DNA from: Methanosarcinaceae archaeon UBA470
Lineage (GTDB): Archaea > Halobacteriota > Methanosarcinia > Methanosarcinales > Methanosarcinaceae
Direction: 5' to 3'
Length of the DNA: 14,327 nt
Assembly (NCBI GenBank): GCA_002508425.1
Contig: DAKU01000116.1
Coordinates: 1-14,327, forward strand
Notes under the pieces: model-generated
The model's database searches: none
The model's input: the letters and a program-made list of their open reading frames with translations, nothing else
Told to the model about the DNA's origin: nothing
Shown here: piece after piece, positions 6,356 through 12,685 of the stretch
Position numbering within the stretch: the stretch's first letter is position 1
Layout of the letters: every line of letters starts with the position of its first letter
Made by a program: the position numbers and the translations under genes

Positions 6356-8058
6356 TTTGAATCACCCGCCGATTTCAAATCATTTACCAGATCTCTCAAT
6401 GGAACTATTTTTACATCGTCCAGATTCTCTAAGATATAGCGAATCCTCTGTTCAACAATATCTCCTTTAATTATCCAATAGAAGGGGCGTCCTTTACCTA
6501 CTTTTGGAAAATCTTCTTTGCAAATATCGATAGGATGGAAGTAAAATATAGTGTGTCCCCTATTCAGGCTTTGTCTTATTCCCTTCAAGATCAGATTAGC
6601 ACCTAAGAACCTCAGCATTGGTCCGCCTGAAGTAGGTATTTTTATCCCTATGTTATAGTAGGACCATGGAAACTCAATAAGATCTCCAGTTGCAGCGGGC
6701 TCCAGACTTCCCGGTGCCGGGAAATAGGGAATTGTTGAAACAGAATTAAGTGATGAATCTGTTTTATTGTACAGAGAATTCACAGATACTGATGAATCAT
6801 ACTCAAAACCCATTTTTCTAAGTGAATCGAGCATTTGTCCAGTCACTGCTGCGTTTGGTGCACGGAAACCAATTACTTTTTGTCCGGAAGCCTTTTCAAG
6901 TATTCTCTTTGCTTCTGTTGTACTATGTTCGAATTCTTCTATCGTCAATAATGGTTTTTTTGTGTTAGGGTTGATACTACATCTATGATCGGCTCCATGA
7001 CATGCAATCTCATGGCCTCTTGCAGCAATCGACTCGATCAAACCCGGATAATGCTCTGCAACATCTGCTACGATAAAGAAGGTAGCAGTCATATGATATT
7101 CATCAAGGATATCCAGAACTCTTTTTGTCGGTTCACTTAAGTAGTCGTATCTTCCTTCCCACTTTTCGAAAAATTCTTTAACATCTTTGTATACTGAAAA
7201 ATCAGATCCGCAAACAGAGGGAATATGATACCAATCTTCAATATCAACAGTTATTGATAAACTGCGATTAGCATGCAAGCGGTTCTTTCGTCCAGCATAT
7301 TCGATCAAGATATTTTTTCCAAAATTAACGCCAAGATCCATGGAATAATATGCACTCCACGAAAGAATATTAGAGGACCATCTTTCCGGGTGCGTAAGAA
7401 TATAGAGATTTTTAAGTTTTTTGCTTTCTATAAGTTCCATTAGATCTTCAGTGTCAGCAATATCTATCTGCTGTGCACTCCCAGGAATGTAATCCCGCAT
7501 ATTGTCCTTAAGACCCCAGCACCTGCCAGTATCAGAAAAATAATTAAGTTCGTCTCCTACGGATAAGTAGGCTTCTCCTACTATACCATAGTCTTCATAA
7601 TTATAGACCTTCCAAAGATCACGATTGTCAAACTTTGATAAAGGCCTTCCATGCATGCAAATCGTTTTAACATCACATATTTGCCTTAACTTTTCCAGAT
7701 TAGAACGGAAAAGTTCGATAGCTTTTTCCTGGTCGCCGTTGGTTTCACTTAGCACCTCATAGTGATATCCAATCTCATGACCCATTTTTTCTATTTGCTT
7801 TATTATTTTTGTATGAAATATGCCGTTGTTTGACCTGAAATAATAAGTTGCCTTGATCCCAAGTTCATGCTCTATTCTTGCAGTTTTCAATGCATTTCCA
7901 GGAAATCTATCAATATCATGACGCATTATAACGAATTTATCAGGGTGTTCTTTTTCAAAATACTCTAAAACCGTTATAGTTGCATAGTTCCTAGATATTG
8001 ATTCACATATCTGGCGAAATTTAGGAAGGGAAAAATCAAGGTTATCAAGAGAAAACAT
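6349..8058 (-). CDS. Fusion of two different CE4 deacetylase-like domains
   Basis: This 569-residue protein joins two polysaccharide-deacetylase-type domains. Domain 1 (about 1-260) is WbmS-like: FVIMRHDID (42-50), KATYYFRS (69-76), MGHEIGYHYE (92-101; H99), ICMHG (H136), THPERW (H223). Domain 2 (about 266-569) matches the family linked to PEP-CTERM/XrtA exopolysaccharide loci: SITVDIEDWYH (268-278; D272, D275), TATFFIVADVAEHYP, GHEIACHGADH (348-358; H354 and H358 as a complete H-x3-H), GFRAPN (R399) and FYFHPIDI (H508). Domain 2 therefore keeps a full metal and catalytic set; domain 1 lacks the second His. Neither a signal peptide nor membrane helices are evident, so it should act in the cytoplasm. 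The start is fixed by GGTGAT 5 bases before ATG. The two activities may work on successive sugars or steps of one glycan. Confidence 0.85.
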   Translation of the reverse strand: MFSLDNLDFSLPKFRQICESISRNYATITVLEYFEKEHPDKFVIMRHDIDRFPGNALKTARIEHELGIKATYYFRSNNGIFHTKIIKQIEKMGHEIGYHYEVLSETNGDQEKAIELFRSNLEKLRQICDVKTICMHGRPLSKFDNRDLWKVYNYEDYGIVGEAYLSVGDELNYFSDTGRCWGLKDNMRDYIPGSAQQIDIADTEDLMELIESKKLKNLYILTHPERWSSNILSWSAYYSMDLGVNFGKNILIEYAGRKNRLHANRSLSITVDIEDWYHIPSVCGSDFSVYKDVKEFFEKWEGRYDYLSEPTKRVLDILDEYHMTATFFIVADVAEHYPGLIESIAARGHEIACHGADHRCSINPNTKKPLLTIEEFEHSTTEAKRILEKASGQKVIGFRAPNAAVTGQMLDSLRKMGFEYDSSVSVNSLYNKTDSSLNSVSTIPYFPAPGSLEPAATGDLIEFPWSYYNIGIKIPTSGGPMLRFLGANLILKGIRQSLNRGHTIFYFHPIDICKEDFPKVGKGRPFYWIIKGDIVEQRIRYILENLDDVKIVPLRDLVNDLKSAGDSKC

Positions 8059-8132
8059 CAGATATCACCATTAGCAGAAGATGGGGCAAGCTTTTCGATT
8101 TCATTGAAATGATATGTTCTAAGTGTCATCAT
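8058..8132 (-). other. Possible 24-residue small ORF or gene remnant
   Basis: In the 137-bp gap between the GT2 gene and the fused deacetylase gene, a minus frame begins ATG ATG, encodes MMTLRTYHFNEIEKL then APSSANGDI, and stops at a TGA sharing a base with the next ATG (TGATG). The frame stays open 11 codons further upstream without another ATG. The composition is protein-like, and the junction is the kind found between coupled genes. It may be the surviving 3' tail of a lost gene, since MTLR-type strings occur near the C-terminal ends of some deacetylase-family proteins, or a leader peptide. No clear ribosome binding site precedes it. Confidence 0.25.
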
Positions 8133-8195
8133 CTCTATAGCATTAAGTAACTGATCGGATTTAACTTAGCAATTATAATTTCTGAAAACATACTA

Positions 8196-9770
8196 TTAGT
8201 TCCAGGCTCCATTGTTGGTTTCTATCTCTCCATCTCGCATGCATTTGTCAGACTCCTGCATATCAAACAGCATAGCAAATAGTATAAACTGTATTCCGGT
8301 AATTAGAAACAGCGCATCCAGTAGTGGAGAATTTGGTGATACCGGCCAACCAAGGAACAATTTGGCAACAGCTATGTACATTCCAAAAAGTACACCTAGA
8401 GGTACAAGTATCATTCCAAGAGCATAGAAAAACACCAGGGGGTGGAAGTCCAATATCACATACTTCGTCTTTAGACGCCACAGGAATTTCCGAAAGAGCA
8501 TACGAGAAACACGGAACATGAATTTGCTATACTTGATAGAAGACTTTTCCTGACCGTAACGAGCCGGCATTGTAATATCCATTGTGCGAAATCCAAAGGT
8601 ATTGAGTTTCACAAGCATATCGTTACAGTAGCCATAGTAAGTGAAAAGAGTATCTATATCAATGCCAGAAAGAGCTCTTCGGGAGATGGCAGTATAACCG
8701 TTCTGGGGATCCATTATATGCCAGTAGCCACTGCTGATCTTATTGATCATAGTAAGAATGGAATTTCCAAGCAACCGCCATTTACTCATACCACCCCTAA
8801 ACTCTTTGCTCAGGAGACGATTGCCTTTGGTATAGTCGGCTTTACCCTGAACTATTGGCATAAGTAATTTGGGAAGTTGCTCAGGGTTCATTTGGTTATC
8901 TCCGCCCATAACCACTATTATGTCCATGTTTTCTTTTAGAGCTCGCTTGTATCCATGTAGAATAGCTGCCCCAACTCCCTGATTAGTCTCATGTGTAATC
9001 ACATACAAACGAGAGTCCTTTATGGATTCCAGCACCTTTGCAGTGGAATCTGTGCTTGAATCATTGATCACATAAATCCTGGATATATATGGGGGGATAC
9101 CATCAACAGTTACCTTGATGAGTTTTTCTTCATTATAAGCAGGAATGACTACGCCAATCCTCTTTGCGTATAAAGAAGAATGTTCGCCACTGGCAAACAT
9201 GGCTACTTGAACTGTTTTTACGTCAAGTCCCGCATCTTGTACATCTTTAAGCAAAGAAAACTCAACTGGAACTTTTGCTCCATCGAACTTAAGAATATCA
9301 AAAGTATTGGATGAGAATGCACTGAATCCCACATATTGGCTTTCTGAAAAGTCACATGCTTCTTCTATAACTGTCTGTTGTTTTTTACCATTTTTATCGA
9401 TAAGGATAACAGGCATACATTCATGCCCCTTGAATTCGCCGGTAACAACATCGGATTGTAACCAGAATATAGGTTCAAGAAGCTTGGGAATATCATCGGG
9501 ATTATGACAGCCGTTTGGATAGATCGTTACAATGATCTTTGGCTTAACTTTGTAAGCTGCCTGAAAACCAGTTTTTAAAGCTTCTGCCCTACCAAGAGTC
9601 TTCTCATGGCGAATAAGCTTAGTATCCATACTGGTCGCAATAAAAGATGTGGCATCATCACTGCCATCATCCACAACTATAATGTCATCAACATAAGATC
9701 TTGTTTTCTTAATGACATCCCTTAGATATACTTCTTCATTGTAAGCAGGAATTACAGCAACTATGGTCAA
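8196..9770 (-). CDS. Double-domain GT2 glycosyltransferase with C-terminal membrane anchor
   Basis: The 524-residue protein has two GT-A (GT2) domains in tandem. Domain 1 (1-200) keeps the fold entry IPAYNEE and VVDDGSDD (32-39). Domain 2 (204-430) has VIPAYNEE, VINDSSTDS, and GGDNQMNPEQLPKL (289-302), the metal/donor-binding site of polyprenyl-phosphate sugar synthases and relatives. Aligned here, domain 1 reads YPNGCHNPDDIPKL, so D291 is matched by N86 and domain 1 is probably inactive. Two hydrophobic helices (about 443-470 and 482-503) anchor the C-terminus, suggesting transfer to a lipid carrier at the membrane. The start is a TTG at 9770; no upstream in-frame alternative fits. It is the first gene of the minus-strand glycan block. 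Donor and acceptor are unknown. Confidence 0.88.
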   Translation of the reverse strand: MTIVAVIPAYNEEVYLRDVIKKTRSYVDDIIVVDDGSDDATSFIATSMDTKLIRHEKTLGRAEALKTGFQAAYKVKPKIIVTIYPNGCHNPDDIPKLLEPIFWLQSDVVTGEFKGHECMPVILIDKNGKKQQTVIEEACDFSESQYVGFSAFSSNTFDILKFDGAKVPVEFSLLKDVQDAGLDVKTVQVAMFASGEHSSLYAKRIGVVIPAYNEEKLIKVTVDGIPPYISRIYVINDSSTDSTAKVLESIKDSRLYVITHETNQGVGAAILHGYKRALKENMDIIVVMGGDNQMNPEQLPKLLMPIVQGKADYTKGNRLLSKEFRGGMSKWRLLGNSILTMINKISSGYWHIMDPQNGYTAISRRALSGIDIDTLFTYYGYCNDMLVKLNTFGFRTMDITMPARYGQEKSSIKYSKFMFRVSRMLFRKFLWRLKTKYVILDFHPLVFFYALGMILVPLGVLFGMYIAVAKLFLGWPVSPNSPLLDALFLITGIQFILFAMLFDMQESDKCMRDGEIETNNGAWN

Positions 9771-9880
9771 ATATTTAGCCCCCGCATTAAAAGCCGGAAG
9801 GTGGTGTACTACTTAAAGTAAACCTCACATTCGCTTTGTATCGCTATGTGCATAATTATCCAGTATCTATCACTGCAAAG

Positions 9881-9904
9881 CAATATAAATGTTTCTTTAT
9901 AATT
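9881..9904 (-). promoter_or_regulatory. Candidate TATA region for the GT2-led glycan block
   Basis: Read on the minus strand, 9904-9895 is AATTATAAAG and 9890-9881 is ATTTATATTG, both TATA-like. Either would start transcription roughly 85-110 bases before the TTG start, leaving an untranslated leader. This is a pattern match only. Confidence 0.3.
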
Positions 9905-9925
9905 CAGTTTCATTTAAATAAATAC

Positions 9926-9965
9926 CAAAACATGTGTTAAGATATATGCAAAGTTACATGTTTTG
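9926..9965. promoter_or_regulatory. 10-bp perfect inverted repeat, candidate operator
   Basis: CAAAACATGT (9926-9935) and ACATGTTTTG (9956-9965) are perfect reverse complements with a 20-base spacer. Each arm contains the palindrome ACATGT, and the arm centres are 30 bp apart, near three helical turns, so two dimers could sit on one face of the DNA. It lies in the 286-bp spacer between the divergent GT2 gene and the helix-turn-helix regulator gene, about 92 bases before the regulator start. Autoregulation or control of the glycan block is inferred. As RNA it could also form a hairpin. Confidence 0.5.
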
Positions 9966-10056
9966 AATGTAATCTTGGACCTATTTATGTATTGGGATTG
10001 CCTATAGGATTACTATAGCCACAATGATTTAATCCAATGGTGCAAATTATATTCCG

Positions 10057-10380
10057 ATGAAATTACCTTGCCAAACTATAGTATGGGATGTGCTACCGGC
10101 AATAAGGGCAGCTATAGCCGAAGAGCTTGTAAATATTGGTGTGTCCCAACAGGAAACTGCCCGGCTGCTGGATATGGCTCCATCTGCAATTTCTCAATAC
10201 CTTTCAAAGAAGAGAGGATACAGGATCGAATTCGAAGATGATATAAAAATGACTATAAGATCAGTTGCAGAAGACTTGAGTAAAGGAGAAGTTGAAAACC
10301 TCCCCCAGCGTATATGTGGTATTTGCACAATGTTACGTGAAACGGATTCTTGTTGCAATTCAAGTTGCAAGAATGAGTAA
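10057..10380 (+). CDS. Archaeal helix-turn-helix regulator with cysteine-rich tail (COG2522-like)
   Basis: The 107-residue protein begins with a family-typical stretch (PCQTIVWDVLPAIRAAIAEE) and then a Cro/XRE-type helix-turn-helix: VSQQETARLLDMAPSAISQY (29-48), whose second helix is the recognition helix. The C-terminal part has CGIC (87-90), CC (99-100) and C104, with an extra C5 near the start. Such a cluster could bind zinc or an iron-sulphur cluster and make DNA binding respond to redox or metal, which would need testing. It is the only plus-strand gene between 2.7 and 12.6 kb, diverges from the glycan block across a spacer with a 10-bp dyad, and converges on the AbrB-like gene. No strong ribosome binding site precedes the ATG; a leaderless transcript from a TTTAAT element near 10028 is possible. 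Confidence 0.85.
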   Translation: MKLPCQTIVWDVLPAIRAAIAEELVNIGVSQQETARLLDMAPSAISQYLSKKRGYRIEFEDDIKMTIRSVAEDLSKGEVENLPQRICGICTMLRETDSCCNSSCKNE

Positions 10381-10471
10381 AGGCCAAAATGCTTCAAACA
10401 TGATTATTTCTGAAACCAGCAAGCGATAATCCGTTCTCTATTCCATATTTTAGCCTATTATATTATTCTAC

Positions 10472-10720
10472 TCAATATCCACTACTATCGCCAGAATTAC
10501 CTTCGTCTTTCAAATACTCTTCAGCATCAGCATTGTTCCAGACTTTCTTAGGCGATCCACCATATCTATCAGTCTGAATCTCTTCTTTTTTCATGAGAAC
10601 TAACTTGGTACCTTCAACTTCCATAATCATCTCATCATTTATTGACATATTCATTTTTTTGATGACACAATCAGGAAGTTGTATTTTACGGTCACTGGTG
10701 AGTCTAGCACTAATAGTCAT
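10472..10720 (-). CDS. AbrB/SpoVT-type swapped-hairpin DNA-binding protein
   Basis: The 82-residue protein has an N-terminal AbrB/MazE domain (about 2-45): ARLTSDRKIQLPDCVIKKMN then MSINDEMIMEVEGTKLVLMKK, the usual beta-strand/loop pattern of dimeric swapped-hairpin DNA binders. The C-terminal half (46-82) is polar and acidic, resembling the partner-binding tail of antitoxins. No toxin gene (PIN, MazF or similar) adjoins it. Downstream is the convergent regulator gene and upstream, 52 bases away, the epimerase gene. It may be a stand-alone transcription regulator or an orphan antitoxin. The ATG has no Shine-Dalgarno sequence, but TATA-like elements lie just upstream, so a short or leaderless transcript fits. 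Confidence 0.8.
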   Translation of the reverse strand: MTISARLTSDRKIQLPDCVIKKMNMSINDEMIMEVEGTKLVLMKKEEIQTDRYGGSPKKVWNNADAEEYLKDEGNSGDSSGY

Positions 10721-10733
10721 ATTATTATCTTAG

Positions 10734-10760
10734 TTATATAAGTTGTGTAAATATTTAAAT
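10734..10760 (-). promoter_or_regulatory. TATA-like elements upstream of the AbrB-like gene
   Basis: Minus-strand TTATATAA (10741-10734) and ATTTAAATATTT (10760-10749) lie 13 to 40 bases before the ATG. The outer one would place the transcript start within about 8 bases of the ATG, consistent with the missing ribosome binding site. This suggests the gene can be expressed apart from the epimerase gene. Confidence 0.35.
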
Positions 10761-10772
10761 GTTTTACTGATA

Positions 10773-11729
10773 CTATTCTATCTCTAGAAGAAGGGAGTTA
10801 ACAGTCTGCTTCACATATGCCTCACTACCCATTTCGGGATTCCATCCTAATTCTTTTAGTTTCTCTATGGAAAGCATCATTTTAGGTACATCACCTTTCC
10901 AGCCCTGAGAACCGCCTGTATACACAAATTTCGGCTCGAGACTCATCTCAGCAGCTACTATTTCCCCAATACGAGTAGCAGAGATGGTATCTTCTGAACC
11001 AATATTGAAAATATTGGACTGGTCAGTGCCTTTATTGATTACGAACATCATGGCATCCACGCATTCTCGTACATGGAGGTAAGATTTTGATTGCCTGCCA
11101 TCCCCTAGGATCTCTAAATGTAAATTATCCTTTTTCAGCTTATTGATAAAATCAACAATAATGCCATGGGTACCTCTGTCACCTATTATGTTTGCAAAAC
11201 GGAAGATCCAGGACTTCATATCAAAAGTATGGCAATAGGCTGTAATCATTGCTTCACAGGCAAGTTTAGATGCTCCGTACATGGAAATTGGCATTAGTGG
11301 GCCATAGTATTCGGGGGTTGGAATTTCATTTGCTTCACCGTAAATGGTAGAAGATGAGGTAAAGGCGATTTTCTGTACTCCCTGCTTGTTCATGGCATCA
11401 AGAAGGTTGTATGTGGCCAGAATATTTTGATCAAAATGCATTCTGGTGTTAGAAACTCCAATCCTTACATCAGGGTTGGCTGCAAGGTGAAAGACCATCT
11501 CCACATCATCACATGCCTCGATCACCTGATCAGGTTGGAGCATGTCTCCTTTAATGAACTTGAAATGCGGGTTATTCAAATGATGAGCAATAAACTCCAT
11601 TTTGCCTGAAGTCATATTGTCATAAACCACTACATCATGTCCATCGGCCAGAAGCCTGTCCACAACATGACTTCCAATAAATCCAGCACCGCCTGTAACA
11701 AGTACTTTTTTAGCTGATTCCAATATCAT
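10773..11729 (-). CDS. NAD-dependent sugar epimerase/dehydratase (UDP-glucose 4-epimerase-like)
   Basis: The 318-residue extended short-chain dehydrogenase binds NAD through VTGGAGFIGSHV (11-22), with the acidic ribose-binding residue in VVVYDNMT (D37). The catalytic set is the serine run TSSST (124-128) and YGASK (Y151, K155). HLAANPDVR and FRFANIIGDRG are typical of archaeal UDP-glucose 4-epimerase-like proteins, which interconvert UDP-Glc/UDP-Gal or their N-acetyl or uronic forms. The exact substrate cannot be read, so no gene symbol is given. The start is fixed by GGTGG 4 bases before the ATG. It probably supplies a donor sugar to the nearby glycosyltransferases, though it is separated from them by the AbrB-like and regulator genes. 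Confidence 0.88.
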   Translation of the reverse strand: MILESAKKVLVTGGAGFIGSHVVDRLLADGHDVVVYDNMTSGKMEFIAHHLNNPHFKFIKGDMLQPDQVIEACDDVEMVFHLAANPDVRIGVSNTRMHFDQNILATYNLLDAMNKQGVQKIAFTSSSTIYGEANEIPTPEYYGPLMPISMYGASKLACEAMITAYCHTFDMKSWIFRFANIIGDRGTHGIIVDFINKLKKDNLHLEILGDGRQSKSYLHVRECVDAMMFVINKGTDQSNIFNIGSEDTISATRIGEIVAAEMSLEPKFVYTGGSQGWKGDVPKMMLSIEKLKELGWNPEMGSEAYVKQTVNSLLLEIE

Positions 11730-11846
11730 TCTTCCACCATTCTAAATACATCAAATAATTAATAGAAAGCATAATCATGGGAACATATTTAATAGTTTTG
11801 AATATTTATAACAGAAAATACAACACTTGAATTGCACAGATACTTA

Positions 11847-11861
11847 TACAAAATTTTTGTA
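11847..11861. repeat. AT-rich 15-bp palindrome between mfnB and the epimerase gene
   Basis: TACAAAA (11847-11853) and TTTTGTA (11855-11861) are perfect complements around one central T. The 210-bp spacer otherwise holds the oligo-T terminator of mfnB and the epimerase promoter region; no gene is visible in it. A short dyad like this can be a regulator site, but in AT-rich DNA it may also arise by chance. Confidence 0.3.
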
Positions 11862-11901
11862 ACTATTGTTTCTGTAAAAATAGAATATATTCAAGAGTGT
11901 T

Positions 11902-11916
11902 AAAAAAAGTTAAAAA
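11902..11916 (-). terminator. Oligo-T terminator after mfnB
   Basis: About 25 bases past the mfnB stop, the minus strand reads TTTTTAACTTTTTTTAAC (T5 at 11916-11912, T7 at 11908-11902). Runs of T in the nontemplate strand are the main intrinsic termination signal of archaeal RNA polymerase. No stable stem is needed or seen. Confidence 0.55.
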
Positions 11917-11939
11917 TGTCTGATCCAAGCTGGAGTAGC

Positions 11940-12638
11940 TCAGATCAACTTTTTCAGTTTCTCTACTAGTTCCTGCTGGATACAGGTATTGCGGTCTCCG
12001 CCACACACCATACCACGGATGCCGATGATATCCGGTTGGATGCGCTTGAGAGTAGGCAGATCCTCAAACTTAAGAGAGCCTGCAAGAGCAGATTCCATCC
12101 CTAATTCGCGAATAGAGTTGGTGAATTGCATAAGTTCCTCTTCGGTCATGAATTCAAAGGTGGAGCGACCATCCTTGATACCCGTATCGACCATTACCAC
12201 GTCTACCCCGGCTTTCTTACCGATTGCCGGAAGCAGGAGTGGAGAAATGGAGTTTATGCGCTTGTAATCAGAGTAACCTGATGCAACAACCTTTTTGGAA
12301 GAATCAAACTCCTTAACCGCCTTGTTAATATTTATTAGCATTTCCAGTGCCTGGTCTTCGGTCTGCACATCATAAAGACCGACTTTCACATATTGAGCAC
12401 CTGCAACAGCAGCACCCAGCGCTGCCAGAGATGCAGTTCCAGGCTTGTAATTGAAATCACCAATCGTTGCACTAATAGGTTTTTTAGAACCAATGGCTTC
12501 CTTCACTGATCTGATGACCCAGGGGAAATTCGCCCCCAAAGAGCCTTCTTTTGGGTTCTTGACATCAATTATGTCAGCACCACCATTGTATGCAGCGATT
12601 GCCTCTTCTTTGTTTATTGGGCTGACTAGCAATTTCAT
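11940..12638 (-). CDS. mfnB: (5-formylfuran-3-yl)methyl phosphate synthase
   Basis: MfnB condenses two glyceraldehyde-3-phosphate molecules into 4-(hydroxymethyl)-2-furancarboxaldehyde phosphate, the first step to the furan ring of methanofuran, the C1 carrier of methanogenesis. The 232-residue TIM-barrel protein begins MKLLVSPIN and shows GGADIIDVKNPKEGSLGA. Active-site residues known from the Methanocaldococcus enzyme fall at the same numbers: K27 in DVKNPKEG, K85 in YVKVGLYD, and D151 and K155 in VDTGIKDG. The length is normal for the family. The ATG has a GAGGT ribosome binding site 7 bases upstream. It is divergent from the HisA-like gene across only 47 bases and ends in an oligo-T terminator, so it is probably monocistronic. 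Confidence 0.95.
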   Translation of the reverse strand: MKLLVSPINKEEAIAAYNGGADIIDVKNPKEGSLGANFPWVIRSVKEAIGSKKPISATIGDFNYKPGTASLAALGAAVAGAQYVKVGLYDVQTEDQALEMLININKAVKEFDSSKKVVASGYSDYKRINSISPLLLPAIGKKAGVDVVMVDTGIKDGRSTFEFMTEEELMQFTNSIRELGMESALAGSLKFEDLPTLKRIQPDIIGIRGMVCGGDRNTCIQQELVEKLKKLI

Positions 12639-12652
12639 AGTAATAACCTCAA

Positions 12653-12685
12653 TTTTATAGCATTAGAGCGCCTATCAATTAATAT
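12653..12685. promoter_or_regulatory. Compact divergent promoter region of mfnB and the HisA-like gene
   Basis: In the 47-bp gap, TTTTATAG (12653-12660) is a TATA-like box on the plus strand about 26-30 bases before the HisA-like ATG at 12686, predicting a leaderless mRNA, which fits its lack of a Shine-Dalgarno site. For mfnB the ribosome binding site needs a leader, so its TATA box should lie near 12675-12686. The minus strand there reads ATATATTAATTG, overlapping the start codon of the other gene. The two promoters would then overlap. Confidence 0.45.

Noticed and set aside
8263..8521. Overlapping open frames on both strands at the 3' part of the GT2 gene
   Set aside because: They lie wholly or mostly inside the membrane-anchor coding region of a well supported GT2 gene and have no recognisable domain.
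9768..9790. Six-codon ATG frame ending at the TTG start of the GT2 gene, a possible leader peptide
   Set aside because: Too short to judge and with no ribosome binding site; likely chance.
11925..11950. Plus-strand GAGTAGCTCAGA resembling the D-arm start of a tRNA gene
   Set aside because: No acceptor, anticodon or T-arm follows; the downstream sequence is the 3' end of mfnB coding in the other direction.
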